Origin: Shewanella dokdonensis
GTDB lineage: Bacteria > Pseudomonadota > Gammaproteobacteria > Enterobacterales > Shewanellaceae
Direction of reading: 5' to 3'
NCBI RefSeq assembly: GCF_018394335.1
Contig: NZ_CP074572.1
Span: 682,001 to 746,000, forward strand
Length of the DNA stretch: 64,000 nucleotides
The translations under genes were made by a program, and so were the position numbers. Positions 22,318 to 29,928 of this stretch are shown here, piece by piece (position 1 is the first letter of the stretch; each line of letters starts with the position of its first letter). Under the pieces are notes generated by a model that was not told the origin of the DNA, made no database searches, and saw only the letters and a program-made list of their open reading frames with translations.

Positions 22318-22962
22318 AAGTCAGGGCGTTGAGACGACTTTATTTGCCCAAAGTGAACTAGGAAACCAAAGCGTGGGCTGGTTCTTCTTGACCTGAACCA
22401 CAACATGCGCCTTTTTCTCACTGATTTTTTCCAGCGTTTCACGCTGACAATGCAAGGCAACTAGGGTAATCACTTCACCATTGAGATTCAGTACATCAAG
22501 CATCTGACGAACGGAACTGATTTCACCGTTCTTGTTTTCTGTTGGCTGCTGGCTAAGGACCAGTCCGTTTTCAGTATTGTAGGCAGTGACTAGTTGCAAC
22601 GCGGTCTTTGAATCATGGCGGTAAGCGCCTCTGAGCACCTTGCCATCAAAGGCAATGATGGACTTGCCTGTATTTGTCCGCTGCTCATTTACCCAGTTCA
22701 GCAGCGCTTCAAGCAGTGACTCTACAACCACAGTGCGCAAGATGCGAGCAATGGTGTGCCGTTGAGGAATACCATGATTAAATGGGCGGAATTTTTGTAG
22801 CCAGAGAAGTTTACTACCACCATAGGTTTCAATGTCTTACCAACCTTCAGCACCCGACATAATAGCGATTAAGACAAGGAACATGACGTCCACAAGATTA
22901 TGCTTTTGGTTGATGTCAGAGCGGGTTTCTCCAACAACCGTCAAGTGTTCGAGTAAGTTCAT
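22318..22962 (-). pseudogene. ISAs1-family transposase remnant
   Basis: From ATG 22962 the reverse strand encodes MNLLEHLTVVGETRSDINQ, the membrane-like DVMFLVLIAIMSGAEGW, then an in-frame TAA at 22837-22839 where the family usually has a Glu codon (EGWEDIE), and then DIETYGGSKLLWLQKFRPF, HGIPQRHTIARIL, IAFDGKVLRGAY and VVVQVKKNQPTLW. This is the N-terminal half of an ISAs1-type transposase. The C-terminal part is missing; the coding sequence ends abruptly near 22321 (family length about 370 aa, here about 213). A genuine nonsense codon plus truncation makes it inactive. Confidence 0.85.
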
Positions 22963-23546
22963 CAGAGCTGCTACTTGATTAAATGGGCTGCTATTAGATC
23001 ACAGCAAAGTGCTACACCCAACACTGGCTAAGAAGTACGATCCCGCCCTGAGGTTTTGACACGGTTGATGGGTGAGTTGATGGACTATGCTGATCAGATC
23101 AGCTGCTATAGCTTGAGTTCAACCGATTTAGGAAACAAAGCCGTTTTCATAAAGAATCTCCTGCACATATGGTACGAGAAAATTCTACTTTGAAGACAGT
23201 TAATTTAAGGGGGATTACCGTGGCGATTCAATTAACTTTGTCTCATTAGTTTTTATAGCGGCACTTGTTGCTAAAATGATAATAATATGTAACAATTTGT
23301 GAAATGGCATTTTTTGTAAACCAATGAATTTGCATTAGTATTTTTCGTGGTAGAAATTTGGCGTTCATGAATATTAAATTTTTCTCTTTATTGATTTCGA
23401 AAATGAAGTTTTTTGTTGACACGTGTTGCTGGCCCGTGTTTTATTTGCAGATACAGATGTTGAAGCACATCAAAAAATTATTTTTAGTAGTGTGATATCC
23501 CATATATCAAATTGAATTGATATGATGTTGAGTACAAGGATGTGGT
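22963..23546. other. Gene-free stretch between IS debris and the bacteriocin operon
   Basis: The left part (22990-23140) has a decayed coding-like segment (KVLHPTLAKKYDPAL, then after a shift TRLMGELMDYADQ) that I cannot assign. It is followed by an IS3 end at 23144-23219, listed separately. From 23220 to 23546 the DNA is AT-rich and non-coding and must hold the promoter of the export operon. No clear -35/-10 pair or known operator stands out. AGTACAAGGATGTGGT just before ATG 23547 provides the ribosome site. Confidence 0.5.
23144..23219. mobile_element. Terminal fragment of an IS3-family element
   Basis: This segment closely matches the orfA-side end of the IS3-family element at 29933-31030, in the same orientation. 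Both have an ATG-complement TTTTCAT, AGAATCTCCTGC, a TACGAGAAAATTCTACTTT block, a TTAATTTA block and a terminal GGGATTACC-type sequence. Only about 76 bases survive, joined on the left to unrelated decayed sequence. It is therefore a remnant with no coding capacity. Confidence 0.75.
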
Positions 23547-24794
23547 ATGTCTAGTTTATTCAGAAAACAGACCATTGAGGCACAAAAGCAAAAGCTACAT
23601 GGTGATGTGTCGCTGGCACAGCCCCTGTCTATTTACAATTCTGCGTTTATTATTTTTATCGTCGTTACGGCTATAGCTGTATTTCTCTCTTGTTCTCATT
23701 ACGCCAGAAAGGAAACCGTTCGAGGGTATTTAGTTCCCAATAAAGGGCTTATTGAAACATTCGCCAATCGTAGCGGTAACGTTGAGAAACTACACGTGTC
23801 AGAGGGCACACTAGTTCAAAAAGGTGATCCTTTAGTGACTATCATTCTCAGACGAAGTATGACTTCCGGCGAAGAACTCAGTGAATCTTTAATTGGCGAA
23901 CTGAAACAACAGTTAGACTTGCTCGAAGTTGAACGAGTAGTAAACCAAAGAATGTTGGGAGATGAGTCTGCTAGGTTAAGAACAGCGATATCAGATAATC
24001 AAAGTTCACTCTCTGTCATTAATAATCTGGAAAAATTGCTTTTTGAAAAATTGTCGATTCAACAATCTCAGCAAAATCAGCATAAGAAGTTATATCAGGA
24101 CGGTTTTCTTTCTAAACTCGACTATCAGTCTCAGCAAGAGAAGATTATCAATATTCGACAAGAAATTGAAAACACTAAATCTAACAGAGTAATCGTTTCT
24201 AGTCAATTAAATGCGTCACAAGCTGAGCTTAAGCTTTTACCCCATCAGTATGCATTAAAAGAGAGTGAGCTTAAAAGACGTCGCTCAGACCTTCAACGTC
24301 AAATCGATGAAACTGAGAATAATTATCGCTATGTTATCCGCGCTGTAGAAGCGGGAACGGTTGCCGCAATACAAATTGTTGAAGGAGAGTTTATTGCGAC
24401 AAATCGCCCGTTAATGAGCCTTATCCCTCAAGGTGCAGAACTGGTCGCAGAGTTACTATTACCTACTCGTAGTGCAGGCTTTATTAGAGAAGGGGATGAG
24501 GCAAGATTACGCTTTGATGCTTTTCCCTATCAGCGGTTTGGGTTCCTTGAAAGTCATATCTCCCGCATTGATAAGGCATTATTGCTTGATGGTGAAGCCA
24601 GAGTGCCGGTTAACTTGTCAGAACCAGTTTACCGTATTCGCACTCAGTTATCTAAGCAGGATATGCTGGCTTATGGAGAAGCTTTTCCTCTAAGAAGTGG
24701 CATGTTGCTTGAAGCTGACATTGTGCTCGATAGGCGGAGCTTACTTGATTGGCTACTCGACCCTATATACAGTCTGAAAGGGAGGGTCGGCTAA
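23547..24794 (+). CDS. HlyD-family membrane fusion (adaptor) protein of a peptide exporter
   Basis: 415 aa. A short cytoplasmic N-terminus, one membrane segment at about residues 28-50 (YNSAFIIFIVVTAIAVFLSC), then a periplasmic lipoyl half (GYLVPNKGLIETFANRSGNVEKL, HVSEGTLVQKGDPLVTI), a long coiled-coil hairpin (about residues 110-240), the second lipoyl half (IRAVEAGTVAAIQIVEGEF) and a beta-barrel part (LLPTRSAGFIREGDEARLRFDAFPYQRFG). This is the type of adaptor that links a peptidase-containing ABC exporter to TolC in colicin V/microcin secretion. Its stop shares a base with the exporter start (TAATG). The frame is intact. Confidence 0.9.
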   Translation: MSSLFRKQTIEAQKQKLHGDVSLAQPLSIYNSAFIIFIVVTAIAVFLSCSHYARKETVRGYLVPNKGLIETFANRSGNVEKLHVSEGTLVQKGDPLVTIILRRSMTSGEELSESLIGELKQQLDLLEVERVVNQRMLGDESARLRTAISDNQSSLSVINNLEKLLFEKLSIQQSQQNQHKKLYQDGFLSKLDYQSQQEKIINIRQEIENTKSNRVIVSSQLNASQAELKLLPHQYALKESELKRRRSDLQRQIDETENNYRYVIRAVEAGTVAAIQIVEGEFIATNRPLMSLIPQGAELVAELLLPTRSAGFIREGDEARLRFDAFPYQRFGFLESHISRIDKALLLDGEARVPVNLSEPVYRIRTQLSKQDMLAYGEAFPLRSGMLLEADIVLDRRSLLDWLLDPIYSLKGRVG

Positions 24795-26965
24795 TGAATG
24801 CCTCTACAGATATGACTAGTGAGTTTCCCCCAATTGAACTGTTGGAATTTTCAGGCAAGAAACGCGTACCGCTTATATTGCAGGCGGAAATGGCTGAATG
24901 TGGTTTAGCTTGTATCGCCATGGTTGCTAGCTTTTATGGGCACAAGCTTGATATGTCCGGATTAAGGAAGCGTTTTAGTGCAAATTTAAAGGGGATGAAT
25001 CTGCAGCAGATGATTGGCCTCAGTGACAGCATAGGACTTGCGAGCCGTGCGCTGAAGTGCCCGATAGAAGAAGTTGGTAAGCTCACATTCCCTTGTGTGC
25101 TGCATTGGGATATGAATCACTTTGTGGTGTTGACCGGAGTGACTAAGTCCGGGGTGAGCATTAATGACCCGGCGTTGGGGAAGAAGACGTTTACTTTTAA
25201 AGAGTTTGCCGAGCATTTCACTGGTATCGCACTAGAGTTGACCCCCACCAAAGGATTTGAGCAGGTTGATGAACGCCAGCAGATGCGCTTATCGCAGCTC
25301 TGGAGCAAGATGACAGGGTTAGGTCAAGCTTTAACTACACTTTTCGTGTTGTCATTATTGCTGCAAGTCTTTGCGCTAGTCACTCCTTACTACATGCAGT
25401 GGGTAGTCGATGAGGTCCTCATTAGCCAAGATAGACCACTACTCATAGTGCTGGCAGCAGGCTTTGGATTGCTTGTGGCTATCAACGTAATAACCTCTAG
25501 CGTACGTAGTTGGTTGGTTTTGCGTGTATCGAGCCTGCTCAATATGCAGATGGGTGTCAATTTATTGCGTCACCTGCTTAGGTTACCCATGAGTTATTTT
25601 GAAAAGCGCCATGTTGGTGACTTGGTTTCGCGGTTTAGCTCACTTGCCCAGGTGCGAGAGCGTTTAACTACTGGGTTAGTCGAAACGGTTGTTGATGGCG
25701 TCATGTCAATAGCCGTACTAGTGATGATGTTGATTTATAGCGTCAAGTTGACATTAGTTGTTGTTGCAGCAATTACACTTTACACTCTATTGAGGTTTGC
25801 GCTTTATCGGCCGCTGCACCGAGCAACTGAAGAGTCCATTCAGTCGAGCGCCAAAGAGCAAACAAATTTCTTAGAGAACATTCGCTGCATACAAACCATT
25901 AAACTGTTTACCTGCGAACCTCAGCGTCAAAGTTTATGGCAAAACCGTTACAGCGAAGTGATTAATGCAGATATCCGTCTAGGCAAGCTCAAAATCAGCT
26001 TTGACGCCATGAACAAGTTGCTGTTTGGTGTAGAGAACATCATTGTGGTTTACCTTGCGGCGACAATTGTGATGAGCGGTGGTTTAACAATCGGTATGGT
26101 GCTGGCATTTATCGCATACAAGAATCAGCTAACGGAGCGTTTTGCTAGCCTGATTGAGCAGCTTATTTTGTTTCGTATGTTGCGTTTACACCTCGACCGT
26201 ATCTCTGATATTGCGCTGCACGAACAGGAAGCAAATAGGGAGAGTATCACTTCCATCAACATGGTTACTGGACAGTTAACGCTTGAGCGCGTGAGTTTCC
26301 GATATGCACCAAATGAGCCATGTGTCATCAATGATGTGTCTATCACTATCAATGCGAATGAATCCGTTGCCATCGTGGGTGAATCTGGATGTGGCAAGAC
26401 AACATTAGTAAAGTTAATGTTGGGGCTGTTAATCCCAACGCAGGGGCGAATTTTGCTGGATGGGCAAGATATTACTCAAATTGGTTTAATCGCCTATCGC
26501 AAACAGGTTGCTGCGGTCATGCAAGATGATACTCTGCTATCAGGCTCTATCGCCGACAATCTAACCTTCTTCGACCCCGAGCCTAACTATTTGCGTATGC
26601 AGCAGTGCGCGCAAATGGCCGCCATTGATACCGACATCAGTAAAATGACAATGGGGTATAACACCTTGGTAGGGGATATGGGCAACCAGTTCTCTGGCGG
26701 GCAAGTACAGCGCCTGTTGCTTGCCAGAGCCCTTTATCAAAAACCAAGTTTACTGTTCATGGATGAGGCGACCAGCCATCTTGATGTTAATAACGAAGCA
26801 AGGATCAGCGAGCAGATAAAACACCTCGACATGACGCGCATCATCATCGCGCACCGACCGGAAACCATCAAGCAGGCTCAGCGAGTATTGGTAATGCATC
26901 GAGGTAAAGTCTACACACAGGATGAGATGGAAAGTTTTATGGGTAACACTCAGAAAGCGCAGTAA
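24794..26965 (+). CDS. Peptidase-containing ABC exporter (C39 peptidase, bacteriocin/microcin type)
   Basis: 723 aa; the start at 24794 overlaps the adaptor stop. Residues about 20-145 are a C39 peptidase with the catalytic Cys in LQAEMAECGLACIAM, the His in HWDMNHFVVLTGV and the Asp in NDPALGKKTF. These enzymes cut after Gly-Gly leaders. Residues about 165-445 form the membrane domain (GLGQALTTLFVLSLLLQVFAL, LLMVLAF-type helices). The ATPase follows: Walker A GESGCGKTTLVK, signature FSGGQVQRLLLARAL, Walker B SLLFMDEATSHLD and an H-loop His in IIIAHRPETI. It would both mature and export the double-glycine peptides encoded just downstream. The 3' end of this gene is duplicated at 28.13 kb. Confidence 0.95.
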   Translation: MNASTDMTSEFPPIELLEFSGKKRVPLILQAEMAECGLACIAMVASFYGHKLDMSGLRKRFSANLKGMNLQQMIGLSDSIGLASRALKCPIEEVGKLTFPCVLHWDMNHFVVLTGVTKSGVSINDPALGKKTFTFKEFAEHFTGIALELTPTKGFEQVDERQQMRLSQLWSKMTGLGQALTTLFVLSLLLQVFALVTPYYMQWVVDEVLISQDRPLLIVLAAGFGLLVAINVITSSVRSWLVLRVSSLLNMQMGVNLLRHLLRLPMSYFEKRHVGDLVSRFSSLAQVRERLTTGLVETVVDGVMSIAVLVMMLIYSVKLTLVVVAAITLYTLLRFALYRPLHRATEESIQSSAKEQTNFLENIRCIQTIKLFTCEPQRQSLWQNRYSEVINADIRLGKLKISFDAMNKLLFGVENIIVVYLAATIVMSGGLTIGMVLAFIAYKNQLTERFASLIEQLILFRMLRLHLDRISDIALHEQEANRESITSINMVTGQLTLERVSFRYAPNEPCVINDVSITINANESVAIVGESGCGKTTLVKLMLGLLIPTQGRILLDGQDITQIGLIAYRKQVAAVMQDDTLLSGSIADNLTFFDPEPNYLRMQQCAQMAAIDTDISKMTMGYNTLVGDMGNQFSGGQVQRLLLARALYQKPSLLFMDEATSHLDVNNEARISEQIKHLDMTRIIIAHRPETIKQAQRVLVMHRGKVYTQDEMESFMGNTQKAQ

Positions 26966-27005
26966 AGAAGTGAAAAAAAGAATAGGTAAAAAGGAATTTT
27001 AATCA

Positions 27006-27071
27006 ATGAAGTGTGACGCTCAAAACAGCAAAGTATCGCATTGGTTAAAAACAAGGGCGCGGCAACTTTAG
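27006..27071 (+). CDS. Conserved 21-codon ORF in the precursor leader region (copy 1)
   Basis: ATG 27006 follows a good ribosome site (AAGGAATTTT) and encodes 21 residues, MKCDAQNSKVSHWLKTRARQ plus Leu. The duplicated copy at 28418 keeps the ribosome site, start, stop and length, with both silent and replacement changes (V/A, H/N, T/A, A/T). The end of the ORF overlaps the hairpin at 27053-27088, an arrangement seen in leader peptides that couple translation to transcription. There is no Gly-Gly motif. It may be a regulatory leader, a tiny peptide, or only the fossil of a longer gene; the evidence is conservation between two copies only. Confidence 0.3.
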   Translation: MKCDAQNSKVSHWLKTRARQL

Positions 27072-27088
27072 CCGGAAACTGCGCCCTT
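27053..27088 (+). terminator. Hairpin between exporter gene and first precursor
   Basis: AAGGGCGC (27053-27060) pairs perfectly with GCGCCCTT (27081-27088) around a 20-base loop. No long T run follows, so it is more likely an attenuator, processing or mRNA-stability hairpin than a simple terminator. The copy in the duplicated segment (near 28465-28500) keeps the same layout with mismatches in the stem. Confidence 0.4.
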
Positions 27089-27178
27089 GGTTAGTCGCTT
27101 AAGGCCAAATAAACCTAAAAAATTCGTTTGAGCACTTAGGTAAACATAACATTAGAAGTTTAAATTAAGGAAGATATT

Positions 27179-27361
27179 ATGAATACTAAATTCGATAGTA
27201 AAAAAATAGAAGAGTTGACAGTTTCTGAGTTACAAAGTGTTACTGGTGGGAGCGGTTGGCTTGGGCATCTAGATAGTTTTTATGACCATCAGGCAGGACT
27301 TGAATATGGCTATCAAACTGGTGGAAGTGAATTATTTCCTACTTGTGATCGTATTCAATAA
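27179..27361 (+). CDS. Double-glycine leader peptide precursor (bacteriocin/microcin-like)
   Basis: 60 aa. The ribosome site AAGGAAG lies 5 bases before ATG. The first 24 residues form a classic leader (KKIEELTVSELQSVTGG) matching the ELxxxELxxVxGG pattern recognised by C39 exporters. Cleavage after GG would release a 36-residue peptide starting SGWLGHLDSFYDH, rich in aromatic and charged residues, with a single Cys near the end (FPTCDRIQ). The mature part is more hydrophilic than that of usual pore-forming class II bacteriocins and resembles no family I know. It sits 213 bases after the exporter gene whose product should process it. Function as a toxin is inferred; a signalling peptide is an alternative. 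Confidence 0.75.
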   Translation: MNTKFDSKKIEELTVSELQSVTGGSGWLGHLDSFYDHQAGLEYGYQTGGSELFPTCDRIQ

Positions 27362-27445
27362 ATTTTATTAGTAACAGCCAAAATTCAAAGACCTTTGAAC
27401 TTTGGCTTAACTGATATGTTTGAATTGCTAAATAAGGAAGTTTTA

Positions 27446-28131
27446 GTGGCAAAAGTAATAAGTATCAATCTGTTTTTACTTCTTTTTTTGCGTTTAACGT
27501 TTTAGTTATAAGGTTTTTTCACCTTCCCGAGTCGTTTTATTCGATAAATTTATATGTTCATCTAGCTCCTGCTTTTTGTTTGTTTTTTTTGGTATTGATT
27601 AAGGTTTTTAGAGGGACGGAGTTTGTGGTTTTATTTTTTTCCTTAATTAACTTCTTTTCTTGGCTGGCATTATTTAAATACCAGTCTCCTTTGCTTTTAG
27701 GTTATGCGGTTGGACAAGTAACGAGCTCCTCAATGGAGCCGACTTTGAAATTAAAAGATAGTGTGGTTTATAAAACAAGTTGGTTGAACCTGCATCGAAA
27801 TGACATAATCATAGCTTTGAAGGTGCCTAAGCAAAATGGAGGTGGGTTTATTAATGTTAGTAAAAGAATTGCGGCGATCCCTGGCGATAAGGTGTTTATT
27901 TGTGACTATAATGTTTATGTAAATGGTGTCCCTTTTTATAAAGACAGTGACAGGAATGTTGATTGTGTCCATGTGGAAAATATAGCGCTTGAGAGTGATG
28001 AGTATTATCTCCTGGGTGAAAATAAATTTGCTAGCTATGACTCTAGGTTTTTTGGCGTTATAAATAGAGAGAGTATCTCGGCTATTGCAATTTATAAAGT
28101 CTCAGAGGATTTGACTGTAACTTATTTCTGA
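27446..28131 (+). CDS. Signal peptidase I-like (S26) membrane protease in the bacteriocin locus; one frameshift
   Basis: GTG 27446 with ribosome site AAGGAAG opens MAKVISINLFLLLF. Adding one T to the T7 run 27483-27489 joins this to the frame ending at 28131 (about 228 aa). The N-terminal half is hydrophobic (several membrane segments, including ALFKYQSPLLLGYAV). The catalytic part has the Ser box TSSSMEPTLKLKD, the Lys box SKRIAAIPGDKV and the late box GENKFASYDSRFFG, which matches signal peptidase GDNRxxSxDSRxxG. A dedicated S26 protease between two sets of precursors is unusual. It could trim the exported peptides or another local protein. It is shorter and more hydrophobic than housekeeping LepB. 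Confidence 0.75.
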
Positions 28132-28139
28132 TATTGATA

Positions 28140-28295
28140 GCCCTATACCAGCAACCGAATCTGCTATTCGTGGATGAGGCGATCAGTCATCTTGATGTTA
28201 ATAACGAAGCAAGAATTAGCGAGCAGATAAAACACCTCGACATAATGCACATCATCATTGCGCACCGGCAGGAAACCATCAAGCAGGCTGAGTGA
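28140..28295 (+). pseudogene. Fragment of ABC exporter ATPase C-terminus
   Basis: About 51 codons in the duplicated segment encode ALYQQPNLLFVDEAISHLD, the D-loop region and the H-loop (IIIAHRQETIKQAE) of the exporter, then stop at TGA 28293-28295, earlier than in the intact gene. It has no start region and no other ATPase motif, so it is a non-functional relic of the duplication. Confidence 0.85.
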
Positions 28296-28417
28296 GTATT
28301 GCTGACGTACCAAGCAAAGTATACGCACAGGATGAGATGCAATGCATGATGAGCAATGTGTAGTATTGTGCAATAAAGACGTGAAAACAAAGAATAGATA
28401 AAAAGGAATTTTAATCG

Positions 28418-28483
28418 ATGAAGTGTGATGCTCAAAACAGCAAAGCATCGAATTGGTTAAAAGCAAGGACGCGTCAACTTTAG
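28418..28483 (+). CDS. Conserved 21-codon ORF in the precursor leader region (copy 2)
   Basis: Second copy of the short ORF at 27006. It has the same AAGGAATTTT ribosome site, the same 21-residue length and the same stop, encoding MKCDAQNSKASNWLKARTRQ plus Leu. Retention of the open frame through the duplication, while the neighbouring exporter fragment has decayed, is the reason for listing it. No function can be assigned. Confidence 0.3.
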   Translation: MKCDAQNSKASNWLKARTRQL

Positions 28484-28590
28484 CCGGAAACCGCGCCCTT
28501 ATTCAGTCGCTTAAGGCCCAGTAAACCTAAAAATTCGTTTGAGTACTTAGGCAAATATAATGTTAAACAGTTTAAATTAAGGAAGATTTT

Positions 28591-28728
28591 ATGCAAGAAC
28601 TTACAATGAGTGAAATTGAGCAAGTTAATGGTGGTATTGCACCATTAGTGATCCTAGGTGCAAAAGCATTTATGGGTGGATTAACTGCAGGCTGTATGAT
28701 TTTTGGTCTGTATGAAGCTACTAAATAA
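28591..28728 (+). CDS. Double-glycine precursor of a hydrophobic bacteriocin-like peptide (45 aa)
   Basis: ATG 28591 follows AAGGAAG. The leader MQELTMSEIEQVNGG matches the LxxxEIxxVxGG pattern and is only 15 residues. Cleavage after GG gives a 30-residue hydrophobic, Gly/Ala-rich peptide beginning IAPLVILGAKAFMGG, with a GxxxG motif (GLTAG) and one Cys. This is typical of two-peptide (class IIb) pore formers. A second peptide of similar design follows 9 bases later. Too short for routine gene callers. Confidence 0.8.
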   Translation: MQELTMSEIEQVNGGIAPLVILGAKAFMGGLTAGCMIFGLYEATK

Positions 28729-28737
28729 GGGGATATT

Positions 28738-28869
28738 ATGAAAGAGTTGAATAGCAAGGAGCTTGCTGCTGTAAATGGTGGAGTGGTTCCATTAATCGTA
28801 GCGGTAGTCTGTGCCGATTTGGGATTAAATGCAGCATTCGCAGCATGGTATTACGCCAAGACAAAGTAA
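28738..28869 (+). CDS. Double-glycine precursor of a hydrophobic bacteriocin-like peptide (43 aa)
   Basis: ATG 28738 with ribosome site AAGGGGAT inside the gap after the previous gene. The leader MKELNSKELAAVNGG is followed by a 28-residue hydrophobic peptide starting VVPLIVAVVCADLG and ending AAWYYAKTK, with one Cys and small-residue spacing (GLNAAFAA). Same design as its upstream neighbour: short leader, GG site, hydrophobic core, C-terminal Lys. The two are probably expressed together and may act as a pair. A hairpin follows at 28893-28923. Confidence 0.8.
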   Translation: MKELNSKELAAVNGGVVPLIVAVVCADLGLNAAFAAWYYAKTK

Positions 28870-28892
28870 TAAATTTGTTATAATCGTTATAT

Positions 28893-28923
28893 GGTCGAAG
28901 TGGAGCAATATTCTACTTCGACC
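28893..28923 (+). terminator. Hairpin after the paired precursors
   Basis: GGTCGAAGT (28893-28901) pairs perfectly with ACTTCGACC (28915-28923) around a 13-base loop. No T run follows; the next gene's ribosome site starts 4 bases later. It may reduce rather than end transcription, giving more precursor than immunity mRNA, or it may stabilise the precursor transcript. Confidence 0.55.
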
Positions 28924-28937
28924 ATTGAGGAGTTAAT

Positions 28938-29081
28938 GTGAATAGAGTTTTATTGTTTACAGTGATGGCTGTTAATATGCTCACTTTGTTATATAAGGTG
29001 ACTGTTGAAATGGATTTTTGGCTTTTGTCCTTACTTTTCATAAATTCTCTGTTTGTGCTGTTTATGGTTAATAATAAGTAA
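28938..29081 (+). CDS. Small two-helix membrane protein, probable bacteriocin immunity protein
   Basis: 47 aa from GTG 28938, which follows GAGGAG at 28927-28932. The whole protein is two hydrophobic helices (VLLFTVMAVNMLTLLY and FWLLSLLFINSLFVLFMV) joined by a short charged loop, ending NNK. Size, topology and position directly after two bacteriocin-like precursors are those of class II immunity proteins, which protect the producer at the inner membrane. The sequence itself matches nothing I recognise, so the role rests on context. Confidence 0.6.
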   Translation: MNRVLLFTVMAVNMLTLLYKVTVEMDFWLLSLLFINSLFVLFMVNNK

Positions 29082-29198
29082 ATTTTAATTTGGTGTTATG
29101 TTTTATGTTTTTTCTTATATGTAGTGGCTGACAATTTAAACGCTGCGCCATCCTACCATGTTAAGTATGAAAATTCTCAGAGTTTCGGGTGCTTCTAT

Positions 29199-29853
29199 GG
29201 CATTGTTGATCAAATAATTTCACGAGTAGCAACAGCCCCAAAACATTGCACGGTTTAGCGACTTGCTCCCAGAGAAGGCATACCCAAGATCAGCATTTTG
29301 TTCATTGCCTTTACGCCAACCAAGGCTTCGCCAACTTGGGCATTGTAATAGACTCAGTGTCGGGCTTATCAGTTGCTTGTATCGGTACATCGCGGTTTCT
29401 GCCAGTGACCTTTTCCCGAACTCATGTTGCTGCTTCCACTCCGATAGGCAACCTGCATTCAGTGCATTAACGACTTCATTGCGGATATGCCCTTCGGACC
29501 AGTACCCTGCATCGAACTCGGGGGATCACTGCCTTTATGCCTCTGTTTTTGAGTAGCGTATGACAAGCTTTGGTGTCATACGCGCCATCGGCAGACACTT
29601 GCTTGATATGACGGCGCGACTTCAATCGCTTGGTCAGTAAACAGAAAGCCGCGTCCCCGGCCACCATGATGCTGATGGCATAGCCAACCTTTGATGGCCG
29701 CTTCATCAACCCAAAAGGTTAATGAGCCGCGATTACGCAATGTATGAGTGATGCTGTGCTTAGCTTTACCCATAATGCCGCTCTGTCAGTCTGTACTGAA
29801 AGAGCGGATCACTGTCCGCTGAAATGGTTCAAAAGGATTTAGTCAACAATGCC
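29199..29853 (-). mobile_element. Internally deleted IS5-family element
   Basis: Inverted ends GGCATTGTTGA (29199-29209) and TCAACAATGCC (29843-29853) bound a 655-bp element on whose reverse strand lie two pieces of an IS5-type transposase. Intact relatives are roughly 0.9-1.0 kb, so a central part is missing. No clear target duplication is seen at the ends. Confidence 0.8.
29220..29773 (-). pseudogene. IS5-family transposase, decayed
   Basis: The start at 29773 reads MGKAKHSITHTLRNRGSLTF, then WVDEAAIKGWLCHQ and HHGGRGRGFLFTDQAIE, the IS5 N-terminus. The sequence then jumps, with a frame change, to the catalytic end (KQVSADGAYDTKACH, AVIPPRVGAGYWSEGHIRNE after repair, FGKRSLAETAMYRYK), ending at 29220. 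The segment between, containing the first catalytic Asp region, is deleted, so the product cannot be active. Confidence 0.85.
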
Positions 29854-29928
29854 GTCCAAAAGGATTGGATTAGATCATAAGCATTTTGTCCACTCTTTCG
29901 GTACACGCTCAGAGTAGCATAAGCGCTG

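Larger units (their letters stand above)
28132..28590 (+). repeat. Degenerate duplicate of the exporter 3' end and precursor leader region
   Basis: This segment matches about 26712-27178 along its length: the exporter's last ATPase motifs, its downstream intergenic sequence, the 21-codon ORF, the hairpin, the TTCGTTTGAG block and the ribosome site ending TTTAAATTAAGGAAGAT directly before a precursor ATG. Similarity is high in the non-coding leader and lower in the old exporter sequence. A duplication that carried a precursor's expression signals would explain why both sets of precursors are preceded by the same leader. Confidence 0.9.

Noticed and set aside
23270..23295. ATGATAATAAT stretch as a Fur box upstream of the export operon
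   Set aside because: Only one half resembles the Fur pattern (TGATAAT); the second half does not complete the palindrome.
29246..29556. Plus-strand open frames in the IS5 region
   Set aside because: They are the complement of the transposase catalytic region on the minus strand and match nothing.
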